Assembly (NCBI GenBank): GCA_028583685.1
Contig: JAMXIF010000015.1
Span: forward strand, 63,504,979-63,568,978
Length of the DNA stretch: 64,000 nucleotides
Direction: 5' to 3'
Source of the DNA: Petaurus breviceps papuanus
Lineage: Eukaryota > Chordata > Mammalia > Diprotodontia > Petauridae
The notes under the pieces were generated by a model that was not told where the DNA came from, searched no databases, and saw nothing but the letters and a program-made list of their open reading frames with translations. Position 1 is the stretch's first letter. Every line of letters starts with the position of its first letter. Both the position numbers and the translations under genes were made by a program. Positions 32,520 through 43,029 of this stretch are shown piece by piece.

Positions 32520-32884
32520 CAGTAAGGGCAGTGCAAAATGCCATAGGGATCCAGAGAAAGAAAATAATATTATATTCAATAACAGAGAATGAAAAAAAAA
32601 ACTGACATTTTTGTTAAGTATTGAAAACTAGCTAAGATCGCCATAGTTAAAGGACAAATTCTGTCATGAGGTTGTGGCAAGTTTGCATGGCATTTGAGTC
32701 GGACAATCCCAGGTATAGTTCCTGAGCTTTAACACTGGGCAAATCATGACTATCAGCCACAAGTTCCTCATTTTTATCTTCTCATAGAGATAAAAATACA
32801 ATGTGGTTAACTGTAAATCTGATATGATAATTCACAAAGTAATTCATTCTGTTTTTCAGGCATTTATTAATTATTGTAATACAT

Positions 32885-33010
32885 TTTAATACCCTTTAAG
32901 ATTTAGAAAGCATTCCTTCACCCCTTTCCCAACCCTGTGTAGGTAGCATAAGTATCATTGTTCTCACTTAATAGATAAGGGAACAGAAGCTGGTATCTAA
33001 GAGACAGTTT
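32885..33010 (-). repeat. MIR fragment, antisense
   Basis: 'CAACCCTGTGTAGGTAGCATAAGTATCATTGTTCTCACTTAATAGATAAGGGAACAGAAG' order is antisense MIR ('gtaggtactattatccccattttacagatgagg'). Confidence 0.7.
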
Positions 33011-34000
33011 ATGAAGGATTTGAGAAATCCTTCATTAAATGATCAATAAATTCCCTTCTTCATAACCAAAAGTAAGGATGGTGGAAAGAAAATATGCAAT
33101 GTATATCTCTAATATAATATTTTTAATATCTTGAAAAAGAAAGCTGAAGTTTAAAGTAAGTCTGTGGACATTCTGCTTTTAAACTGTATTCGTGAAGAAC
33201 AGAATGCGTAGGAAATTCATGTTTCCTTTTTCTTCCTCAAGACAAAAGTTTATTGAGCTACTCTGCATATCATGTTGCTTTATTCTTGAAAAGTTAAATG
33301 AGTGACATTTGTCCCTTGTAGTGTTGAAAACTGCATACCATGTTTATAAGGGTTTCAGTGGCACATGCTTGAGTTCATCTTGTAGATTACAAAAAGTACA
33401 AGTAGCACAGAGAAAAACAGATTAAGTAATAAATAAAATAAACAGTACCTTTTGTCATCATCATCATTATCATTTTGAGTAGAATATATTTTAGTGAACT
33501 TGAAGGGATATCAAAACTGAAACTATTGGAACATCACTAAAATGAAAGTCTATTAATACAATAATGAGCTTAGAGTTCTTATTTTTTTAATTTAATTTTT
33601 TTGCTTATATGAAATAAATGTCCAGCCCACATTACATATTTGTAACTATTACTTTGGGGTAAAGGGAATAGGTATACAAAAATAGTTTATTTTGATTCTT
33701 ATAAAGCAATGCCTCTACTAACTTCTGTTATAATTGAATTTAAATTAAATATAATATTTAACTGATATTTAATTTCTTCTGAAGATGTATTACTGGTGGT
33801 TCTTTAGGGTTTTATTACTTACTTCTTGGGGACTCCCATTAGTGACATTCTTTAGAGCACAGTGCATATTAAATTTTTCATATTCCTTTTAAGATCTTTC
33901 TATTTCTGCTGCTAACTAGAGCATGAGCATATGTTTTGACACATTCCTGATCTATGGGAGAAAAATAATAAACTTCCAAATTTAAAATATTTCTGAAATG
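33011..34000. other. Unassigned AT-rich sequence
   Basis: Nothing recognised. AATAAATAAAATAAA at 33428 is low-complexity. Confidence 0.4.
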
Positions 34001-34001
34001 C

Positions 34002-34125
34002 CAAAAGGTGGAAGGAAGGAAGGGAGGGAGGAAGGAAGGAAGAGAGGAAGGAAAGAAGGAAGAAAGAAAGGAAGGAAGAAAGGGAGCAAGGAAGGGAGGA
34101 AGTGTGTAGGGAGGGAGGGAGGAAG
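34002..34125. repeat. (GGAA)n purine-rich microsatellite
   Basis: GGAAGGAAGGGAGG-type repeats on the plus strand. The antisense frame with serine/proline/leucine repeats is their translation only. GGAA arrays can bind ETS factors, but nothing here shows function. Confidence 0.9.
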
Positions 34126-34296
34126 CTCTGACTAAAAATCTAATGTGAAATACCCATGGCATGTATGTAGCATCATCTAGTTTATTAATTGTACTTCTAC
34201 TTACAAAAGTATTTACACACATATATATTTAAGTAAGTTCTCTATGTGCACAACTGGTGATTTTTCTAATCATTCTTCTTTCCAGCTGGAGCATTT

Positions 34297-34300
34297 GGTA

Positions 34301-34334
<34 letters not shown>

Positions 34335-34336
34335 TG
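34297..34336. repeat. (TG)n microsatellite
   Basis: TG dinucleotides. A second alternating TA/TG stretch runs at about 34915-35025. Confidence 0.9.
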
Positions 34337-35071
34337 CAAGATCTGTGGCACAGTTCCAGTGTGACATCTGCTGGCATTCTGTAGCTCCAGGATTGTATTG
34401 TTCTCAACTTTAAAGAGCCATCTTTGAGATCTGTTAATTAATGACTCAGGGCATTCATCTATATACATGCATATATATTTATGAATGCTACATGAATATT
34501 CATAATTTCCATATTTAAAAAGATATTCGGAAGCTTCCTCTGTTTATACTTCATAGTTACAAATATTTTCCTCAATGCTCCTCTGCTGTGAATTTATTTG
34601 TTTATTAATTATTATTTTTTTTTTTTGCTGTGATTAAATGCTTCATTGCTATTCATATTGGAAACACCAGGGGGAACAGAGAGGCAACACTGCAAGTGTT
34701 ATGGTGACTTGTTGAGACAGGGGGAAAAAATCCTTCATTGATTGCATTTTAAGGTTTTTTTTTTCACATAAATTGCTGCTGAAAACAAGATAGACACATA
34801 GATATAATGAAGTTTGAAAACAGAGATATCAATTGCTTCTGTCTGTCCTCACATCAAAACTTCTCATTTTCTTTCAAGTAATGCTTTTCAACAAATGTAT
34901 ACAAATATATACACCTACATCTATATGGATGCATATAGATGATATATAGAGATATATATCTCTACATACATACACATGTATATACATATTTGTGTGTAAG
35001 TATGTATGTGTGTGTGTATGTATCCATTTGATCCTGATTTTAGAACACATTTTTTGTTCCTCTGAAACAAC

Positions 35072-35679
35072 TTGCAGCAGCAAGCACCCTAGCATACCCT
35101 AGTTTTCTAAAGGAAAGCAACTCAAAATGGGTTAACAATCTTCCTTTAATCAAACATATGTAATTTACGTAGTTCAGGGGAAAAAGTTCAGCACCCCAAA
35201 CTTCAGATAATACAAACAAGTTACAAGCAGAATTTACAAGCAGACAGAGAAACAGATCAGCAGACAGGCTTCCATCTGTCTGACTATTACATCTATACCT
35301 AGTCAATTACCAGAGAGGGAAGCACCAACATCTGGATTTTCAAAGCCAGGGGGCTCAACAGCTGCCCAGTGTCTTGTCTGGTCAAATCACATAACTCTTC
35401 TCAAAGTGAGCCCCAAAACAAAACCTCACATCAGGGTATATATTGCCTTCTCCTGGCTCAAAGAATGTAACAACCCTCTTGACCCACTGCCCAATCAAAA
35501 ATCAACAAGGTGTGGGCATTCCTGAAAAACAAGCCTCCTACCACAGGCTCCATGTGATCACATTCAGCCTATTAGGAGGCAGAGTATATTTTCAAATCAA
35601 GGAAGATTCTCAGTCACTTAACCCTATCAAAGGGCCTAGCTAGGGGCAAGGAAGGTCTCAAGTTCTCATTCCCATAACA
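35072..35679 (-). mobile_element. Solo LTR, same family as 1736 and 9409, antisense
   Basis: Starts (plus strand) TGCAGCAGCAAGCACC and ends CCCATAACA. The order matches the other LTRs, including AGTTCAGGGG and CTCCATGTGA. Shorter than the others near its start. The flanks do not give a clean 5-bp repeat. A fossil. Confidence 0.8.
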
Positions 35680-37225
35680 CAAGTCCATAATTATAATGAT
35701 GCCTTATATTTATACTTTACCTTCTAAAGAGTTATGCATTTTAGCCTTTCACAAAGTTGGTCAGGCAAGTTCACATTAGCAAATTGGTAGAGTATCTAAA
35801 TACAGGCACTAAGCTGCTAAGGCTCCCTCCCTCCACTCTACCCCAGCCCTCCTTACTGAAAGGACACAATAAGCAAGCCAGCCACCCTGGGAGAAATGTC
35901 CATTGCCACGTGGAGGTAATAATCACACTGTACTTTGACTGAAAACAAGTTTGAATGTGTATGATCAATGCTTTCAGTATTATAGATCAACTCAGATGAT
36001 AATTGTAATGTAGTGATTGAAAATATGTTATTTTAAAAGTACTGAAAAGAACTAAGGAGAAATAGTAAATATTTTATATTTGCATTTCTTTTTTTATTTA
36101 AGTATCGCCTAGATTTTTAATTGTGTTGTAAATTCTTCAGAAATGTATTTCCTGCTCAAACCATAATTTATATATAATGCAGTCTGCATATAGTCATGTC
36201 AAAAGCTGTACCTTTTTTGTTTTTCTGAATTTGAATGTGATACTATTTCTTGTCCTTTGAAGTTTGTAATGGCACAAACATGCCCTAAGGAACTTAAAGT
36301 AGAAAAAGGCCTCTTTCTGTTCCCTTCCCTGATTTGGAGGAAAATACTGATCAAAACACATCAAAGTGCTTGAGTCTAGGGCTCCAAAATTTTTATGAAA
36401 AGCTCCTCAGCAGCCAAATTCTCTGATAAAACAAGGCACTCTTTATTTTTTATATTTTATATAAAAGAGATGAAGAGAGAATGTATTCACTACCCCATAA
36501 TTTCTTAGCTACTGCAAAGAAGTATATGTGGGGAGAGTACCTTATAAAAATATTAAATCATAGATTATATTTTAGGTCTATTGCTTTATATCTTCTTCAA
36601 AATTCCAAAATAAATATCTAGTTGGTAAGTGAAAGGAAAATATACCCAATGACCAAAGTAGATTTATTTCTAATTTTCAATTGGCAAGGCAAAGAAAAAT
36701 ATCTTGTTCTTGTCATAAATGAGAAGAACTTTTTCTTTGTCAGAACTGCTACAATGTCATTAGTTTTTAGCAACTACAGGTAGCTCAATCATCTATGAAG
36801 AAAAGAAGGTATGATAAAGGTAATGTAGCAGCAGAGGGGGAGGAAAAAGGGAAGGAAAAAGAATCCATTCTTCTCCTGAAGTGTGAAAAAGTCCCTGACT
36901 GATGGTTGGAAGAGAGAGAGGTCATGTTTTCTTTTCTTTTTTTTTTAATAATTGTGATTGTTTGCTTGTTTGTTTTTGCAAAGATATGAAGTCAGGGACA
37001 TACATACCTGAAGCAAAATGTTCCCCATTTGAACTGAAGACTGAGAATTTCAGGGAAGATTGTGGAAATGGAGGGTGATGTCAACAGAAAAAAATCACTA
37101 TCAATTTAAGCCAATTCTAGTTGTTTAGTGGCAAAACATTGAATATTGTTAATTTTTATTGTAGTTTTTTTTGGAGGGGGGAGGCAGAGATTGTAACCTA
37201 TGAAAGATACTTTACTAAATATGCA
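35680..37225. other. Unassigned sequence
   Basis: No repeat family or gene recognised over about 1.5 kb. This is one of the longer seemingly unique stretches. Confidence 0.4.
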
Positions 37226-37229
37226 GTGT

Positions 37230-37345
37230 AGTTGAGATAAAATGGTATAGTGGAAATAACACTTGTCTTTGGAATCAGAGGACCTCGGTCCTGATCCTCC
37301 TGGTTTTGTCATTTAGTTGGGTCAAACTAAGAAATCTCTGAACCT
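37230..37345 (+). repeat. CORE-SINE fragment
   Basis: 'ATGGTATAGTGGAAATAACACTTGTCTTTGGAATCAGAGGACC' then 'GTCATTTAGTTGGGTCAAAC' resembles a decayed MAR1/MIR head. Confidence 0.5.
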
Positions 37346-37659
37346 CAATGCCCTTGATACTTTGATTCCATATCTTTGTGTTTTGCTTAACCTTTGTCTG
37401 TGTCCTCCTATAAATCCTCCATAAAACATCGACTTGCTGCATTGGAACTCTTCCTCTAGGTTTCATAAAATTTTCTGGAGATCTGGTTAGCATTTATCTA
37501 TCCCTTAGTCTTACCATATGACCCACACATTTTATCTACAAACATTTCCTTGATAATGTCTTTTTTGTCACTTCTTCCACAAAAGTCATTGTTGGTAACA
37601 TATTATAGCCTACTTTTGTTAATAACATTTTGTTTTAAAGTTTGTAAAACACTTTACAC

Positions 37660-38312
37660 ACAGGCTCTCATTTGCCACTCACTTGCAATGACATTCTTAT
37701 TGATTTCCTTTCCTTGTCCCTAGTCCTTACTCCAATCCATCCTGTACATAGGGGTCTAGGTAATTTCCCTGAAGCCCATTCAGGCCTCACTCCAATCAAA
37801 AAAGTCTAGTGACTTCCTATTATATCTAGGATCAAATATAAAGTCCTTGTTTGTCAATTAAAGCTCTTTACAACCTGATTCCCTGCTACCTTTACAATGC
37901 TCTTACCCTTTACTCCCCTTCATGAACTCTACACAGTCCAGCAACACTAATCTTTTTGCTGTCACTTATTATGCACAACATTCTATGTCTCATCGTTTTA
38001 TCCACTATTCCCATGTTTGAAATGCTCTCCCTCCTCACCTTTGCGTCTTAGAATTCTTGCTTTCCTTTAAGATCCAGACTGAATGCCATCTTCTGACATA
38101 GACCTCTTATAGGCCCCTAAAATGCTAAAACTCTTCTCTCTCAAGTTACATTGACTTTGTTTGAATCTTATATATCAGTTTATTGGCATGTTGTCTCCTC
38201 CATTAAAATGTGAGCTCTTTGAAAGCAATAACTGTTTTTACCTTCCTTTTCTCAGTGCTTAGCACAGAGCCCAGCACATAATAAATGCTTCATGATTGGT
38301 TTGGTCAGTTAT
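37660..38312 (+). repeat. L2 LINE 3' part, long
   Basis: A long L2 stretch in sense order: 'CAATCCATCCTGTACA', 'TCTAGTGACTTCCTATTATATCTAGGATC', 'CTCTTTACAACCTGATTCCCTGC', 'TGAAATGCTCTCCCTCC', 'TTTAAGATCCAGACTGAATGCC', 'TGTGAGCTCTTTGAAAGCAATAACTG', and the end 'TGCTTAGCACAGAGCCCAGCACATAATAAATGCTTC'. The best L2 of the window. Confidence 0.85.
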
Positions 38313-38789
38313 TGCTCACATGAGATTAAAGTTTAGGAAAACTAAGTGACTTCACCATGATTCCATAGTCCTTTGCTATAGCCACAATTTTGATTTTCCT
38401 AAGATAGTGATTTTTTGCCACTGGTAGCAATATATGATACCTGGAAGAATACTGGTTACAATGCTAAGTTGTTGGATCAAGGAGTATATTGCAAATATTC
38501 TATGTAACTTCCCAAATGCAACCTAGCTTGTTATTTTCTTCCTATCCATTACAAATCCAACTTATTTTTCATTTGCCTTCACAGACTATCTCAATGAGTT
38601 GCCCATTGAAATATGTATAATATTCTAGGCAATCAGGAGATATTCTTTACACATCTTATTTTTCTTGGATATAATATTTGTGTAAACAGAAAAATTAGAA
38701 AAGTGGGAATTATATGAAACCACAGATGGCTAATATGCTAATAATAATATATTTTAAAGTTTATAATAAGTATAACACATTGGTTTAAA

Positions 38790-39160
38790 AACCATTATGC
38801 TTGTCCAGGTCTCCTGTTTTTTTTTTTCCTCTGTGTATTTAAAAAAATAATTCAATGGCAGTCTTTTCTTTATTGTCTTTTTAAAAGTATCACAAAAAAG
38901 TATCACAATGCTTAGTATCACTAGTTCTCCTCTCTCCCAAAATCCAACCCCTCCCCCCCCAAAATAAAACAACACAAGAAAGCAACCTCCCTTGGGGGAA
39001 AACTAAGTATCATCAACTAAAACAAATTCACACTGTAGCAGTCTTCATCTTCAGTCTTCTGAAGTTGTGGTCTATCATTGCATTATGCATAGATCTTGAA
39101 TCTTTCAAAGTTGTTTTTCTTTATTATATTGGACTCATTGTACACTTTCTTCTTAATCCT
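38790..39160 (-). repeat. L1 3' end, antisense, old
   Basis: 'TTGAATCTTTCAAAGTTGTTTTTCTTTATTATATTGGACTCATTGTAC' and 'GCAGTCTTCATCTTCAGTCTTCTG' resemble the antisense L1 3'UTR also seen at 6040 and 62170. Confidence 0.55.
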
Positions 39161-39464
39161 ACATGATGGGGTCCTTCAGGTGTTCCTATTTTCGGAATGT
39201 ACTGTTCTGGTTACATCAAGGGCCAGAATATTTGTGTTATCTGAAAAAGAAGCAATTGGAGGACCTCACTATCCATGAGAGCTTCCTATTCCATTTGGAC
39301 TCTGGCAGGCCATCTTCTATGATGGTCAAAACACACACACACACAAATGAAAAAACAATCTTCCTCCCCTTGTAATGTGTCATATGATACTGACAGCTAA
39401 GGGTTTATGAACAAAATTATATTATACTTTCATTAATCAAGGAATCTTATATAATTGAACCAGC

Positions 39465-39572
39465 AAGGTAGCATACTGCACAGAGTGCCAGGCCTGAAAG
39501 AAGGAAAACCCATTTCAGACACTTATGAGTTGTATGACTCTGGGCAGGTCACAATCTCTTTTTGTCTCAGTT
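39465..39572 (+). repeat. CORE-SINE, 5' half (split)
   Basis: 'AAGGTAGCATACTGCACAGAGTGCCAGGCCTG' and 'TTGTATGACTCTGGGCAGGTCACAATC', ending TCTCAGTTT. The 3' half is found 630 bp away at 40203. Confidence 0.65.
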
Positions 39573-39689
39573 TAAGAGGAAAGGAGAGGAGAGGGGACTT
39601 GTAGAGAGGAGGAGCTGAGTTTCCCAAAGGGAAATAACCAGCTGGGTCCCCATTGGAATAGCATGTATTACTGACAGGTTATGGGTTAT

Positions 39690-39795
39690 CATTCCTTCTG
39701 GAAATGATATCAGGAAGATGATGGCTTGACTTGAAATCATATTGGATTTAAGTGAGGAAGGACTGTGAAAAGCCACCAGTCCCAATTCATTCTGG
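39690..39795 (-). repeat. RTE-derived SINE tail, antisense
   Basis: 'GATATCAGGAAGATGATGGCTTGAC', 'GGATTTAAGTGAGGAAGGACTGTG' and 'AAAGCCACCAG' are the reverse complement of the unit at 40000-40195. Confidence 0.65.
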
Positions 39796-39999
39796 CTGTC
39801 ATTGATTGGCCAACAACAGGTCCCTGCCCAAGCCCCATTTAATTTTATTTTGGGGACCTTGATGACTCTGAGTGAATGTAAATAGTAATTGTTTCTCATT
39901 TAACCAGCAACCCTGAGGGTCTTCCCCTCCCAGTTTGATTTTTATTTTTTTTAATAAAAGTGCCATACCTTGACTCACTTAAAGTGAGAACTAGGGAAG

Positions 40000-40195
40000 A
40001 TCTTAGCTTAAAAAGTCCAAGGTCTCACACGGCATCCTGGCCCATCTCCAGTCTATATCTGACCACTGGACTCAGATGGCTCTAGAGGAGAAAGTGAGGC
40101 TACACAGCCCTCCCTCACTTAAATCCAATTCAGTTGCAAGTGATATCATCATCTTTCTGTTGTCATAGTCCTCTTCAAGACTGAAGGACAAAACA
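40000..40195 (+). repeat. RTE-derived SINE tail
   Basis: 'AAGGTCTCACACGGCATCCTGGCCCATCTCCAGTC', 'CACTGGACTCAGATGGCTCTAGAGGAGAAAGTGAGG', 'CAGCCCTCCCTCACTTAAATCCAATTCAG' and the end 'GAAGGACAAAACACAACC'. Better preserved than at 3822. Confidence 0.75.
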
Positions 40196-40202
40196 CAACC
40201 AG

Positions 40203-40348
40203 AGCCATAGCCTCAGTTTCATAATCAATAAAATGGGGGAGAGCAATAGCACTTAACCTCCCAGGGTTGTTGTGATGATCAAATGAGATAATAATTTTAA
40301 ATTGCATAGCTTAGTGCCTAGCACATAGTAAGCACTATACAAATTATA
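40203..40348 (+). repeat. CORE-SINE (MIR type), 3' half
   Basis: 'CCTCAGTTTCATAATCAATAAAATGGGGGAG', 'CAGGGTTGTTGTGATGATCAAATGAGATAATA' and 'TTAGTGCCTAGCACATAGTAAGCACTA': the MIR 3' end, resuming the SINE of 39465-39572. Confidence 0.8.
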
Positions 40349-40634
40349 TATACATATATATATATATATTTAATATGTATATGGAAGAAGAGCTTGTTGG
40401 AGAAAAATTTTTAGCTTATACTTTGTTTTACTGAATCAAATGCTTTTTGGTAACTGACAAAGTTAGTCCTTGGAGCAGTATATTTAATGTCTGGTTAGAA
40501 CTTGCTAGTTCTACTTCTATAAGTCCCAACACTAATCATTTGATACATTCAATTACTCTTTCTTTATTTTCACACTTGATTATATTCAGCTGAGTCACTT
40601 TTTTCCATTTCTAATCAGAATTTATTTATTTATT

Positions 40635-41985
40635 TTTAGTTTTCATCATTTATTTCCACAAGATTTTGAGTTCCAAATTTTCTCCCCATATTTCCCTTTC
40701 CCCCCACCCCAAGATGGCATGCATTCTGATTAACCCTTCCCCCAGTCTGCCCTCCTTTATAACACCCTCTTCCCTCTTATCCACTTCCCCCTTACTTTCT
40801 TATAGGGCAAGATAGATTTCTATACCTCATTGCCTGTATAGCTTATTATCCAATTGCATGTAAAAACATTTTTTGACATTTGTTTTAAAAACTATGCATT
40901 CCATATTATCTCCCTTTATTCTTCTTCACCTACCCCCATTGACAAGACAAGCAATTCAATATAGGTTATACACATATAGTTATGCAAGACATTTCCATCA
41001 AATTATGTTATGAAAGGTTAACTATATTCCTACCCCCCCACTCATTCTATTTTCTCCTTTGAACCTGTCCTTTATTAAAAGTTTTTGCTTCTGACTAACC
41101 CCTTCCCTAATCTTTCCTCCCTTCTATCATCTTTTCCCCCTTATCCCCTTCCCCCCATACTTTCCTGCAGGGTAGGATATCCAATTAAGTGTGTATGTCA
41201 TTCCCTTCTAACCAAATCCAATAAGAGTAAGGTTGACTCATTCCCTTTTACCTCACTGCTCTTCCACTCCATTGTAATAAATATTTCTTGCCTCTTTTAT
41301 GTGAGATATTTTACTGTATTCTATCTTTCCCTTTCTCTTTCTCCCAATATATTTTTCTCTCAAGCCTTAATTTTATTTTTTAGTTATCACCCCTTCATAT
41401 TCAACTCACCCTGTATCCTCTGTGGTGTGTGTGTGTGTGTGTTTCTATTCCTTTCAACTACTCTAATGAGAAAAGTCTCATGAGTTACAAATATCATCTT
41501 TACATGTAGGAATGTAAACAATTTAACTTTAACAAGCCCATTATGATTTCTCTTTCCTATTTATATTTTCATGCTTCTCTTGATTCTTGCATTTCAAAGT
41601 CAAACTTTTTGTTTAGCTCTGTTTTTTTCATCAAGAATGTTTGAATGTCCTCGATTTCATTGATTTTCCCCTTGAAGTTTTACTGGGTAGGAAATTCTTG
41701 TTTTCAATCCTAGCTCCTCTGACTTCCAGAATATCATATTCCAAGCCCTCTGATCCTTTAATGTAGAAGCTGCTAGATCTTGTGTTTCCACAATACTTGA
41801 ATTGTTTCTTTCTGACTGCTTGCAATACTTTCTCCTTGACCCAGGAACTCTGGAATTTGGCTACAATATTCCTAGGAGCTTTCTTTTTGGGATCTTTTTC
41901 AATAGGTGATTGGTGTATTCTTTCAATTTTTATTTTACCACTTGGTTCTCAAATATCAGGGCAATTTTCCTTGATAATTTCTCTT
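40635..41985 (-). mobile_element. Old HAL1/L1: 3'UTR and ORF1 C-terminal part, antisense
   Basis: On the minus strand: ORF1 C-terminal region (41985 to about 41640, order as in HAL1 copies: ARKKQF.YCGNT, SxxLxDQR, LEYDI..). Next come the ORF1 end and 3'UTR, with the purine-rich box (plus-strand pyrimidine) present twice, and the terminal GGAGAAAATTTGGAACTCAAA motif (40665-40690). The ORF1-to-3'UTR junction lacks ORF2, so it is HAL1-like. Probably one element with 45246-46396, later split. Confidence 0.7.
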
Positions 41986-42660
41986 TTTTTTCTTTTAAAT
42001 TTATTTACTTTCAGTTTACAATTTTTATTTTCACAAACTTTTGAGTTCCAAATTTTCTCCCCGTCCCTCTCCTCCCACGGCACTCCCCTCCATGGCGGCA
42101 TACAGCCTGATACAGGTTCTACAAATACCTTTACATTAAACATTAGCCAAGTTGTAAAGAATTATAACCAATGGAATGAAAAATGAGGAAGAAAAAACAA
42201 AACAAATAAAGAGAGAGAGTAAATATTTTGCTTCAGTCATTGACACTCTGTAATTCTTTCTCTGCATGTCGATAACCTTTTCCAACATGAGTCTTTTGGA
42301 GTTGTTGCATTGCTGAGAAGAACCCAGACTATCAAAGTTAGTCATCACAGATAAAATGTGTCAGTAATTGTGTACAATTTTCTCTTAGTTCTGCTCCCCT
42401 CACTCAGCATTAGTTTATATAAGTCTCTCCAGGTTATCATGAAGTCCATCTGCTCCTCCTTTCTTACAGCACAATAGAATTCCATTACATTTATATATCA
42501 CAACCTTTTTAGCTAGCCCCCAATTGAAAGACAACCCCGTTGCTTCTGATTAACACCTCCCCCAATCTTTCCTCCCTTCTATCATATCTTCCCCCTTATC
42601 CAATTTCCAATTCTTTGCCACCACAAAAATAACTGCTATAAATATTTTTGTATATTTGGG
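41986..42660 (-). mobile_element. L1 3' end inserted in the old HAL1, antisense
   Basis: 'CAAACTTTTGAGTTCCAAATTTTCTCCCC' marks its 3' terminus. Next come 'TTACATTAAACATTAGCCAAGTTG', 'CATGAGTCTTTTGGAGTTGTTGCATTGCTGAGAAG', 'CAATAGAATTCCATTACATTTATATATCACAACC' and 'CAATTGAAAGACAACCCC', the marsupial L1 3' end in reverse. A short pyrimidine box (42543-42602) is out of place within it. Confidence 0.75.
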
Positions 42661-42925
42661 TGTAAGGCCAAGCACAAGCAACTCTCCTGAGGACTACTTC
42701 TGTGAATAACTTTAAGGTTCTGATCACATAGTATAGTGAACTCTCTATTTATTCTGCAATAAACTAAAGCAAAATATTCCAGAAACCAAAGTACAACATT
42801 CTCAATAATATAATATAAAAAACTTTTTACTAAGGTGGTCAAATAGTCTTAAACAAAAGATATCATTCAGTAAGTCAGAATATCAATCAATGGATATAAA
42901 GCACCCATCTAAAGTCTTCTTTCTT

Positions 42926-43029
42926 TTTGTTTTAAAGCAATTGGGGTTAAGTAACTTGCTCAAGGTTACATAGCCAGATGTTTCTGGGTGGGTGCTAAGT
43001 GTCTGATCCCGGGATTCAATCGCCAGGTC
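42926..43029 (-). repeat. SINE B fragment, antisense
   Basis: 'TTTAAAGCAATTGGGGTTAAGTAAC' through 'GATCCCGGGATTCAATCGCCAGG', then it stops. The tRNA-like head is missing and the sequence passes straight into HAL1 3'UTR at about 43030. Confidence 0.85.

Noticed and set aside
33878-34222. Antisense frame rich in proline, serine and leucine
   Set aside because: Translation of the (GGAA)n purine array.
41085-42186. 132- and 134-codon plus-strand frames
   Set aside because: They are antisense to HAL1 3'UTR and ORF1 and to an L1 3' end. The F/S/L-rich composition comes from A-rich sense DNA.
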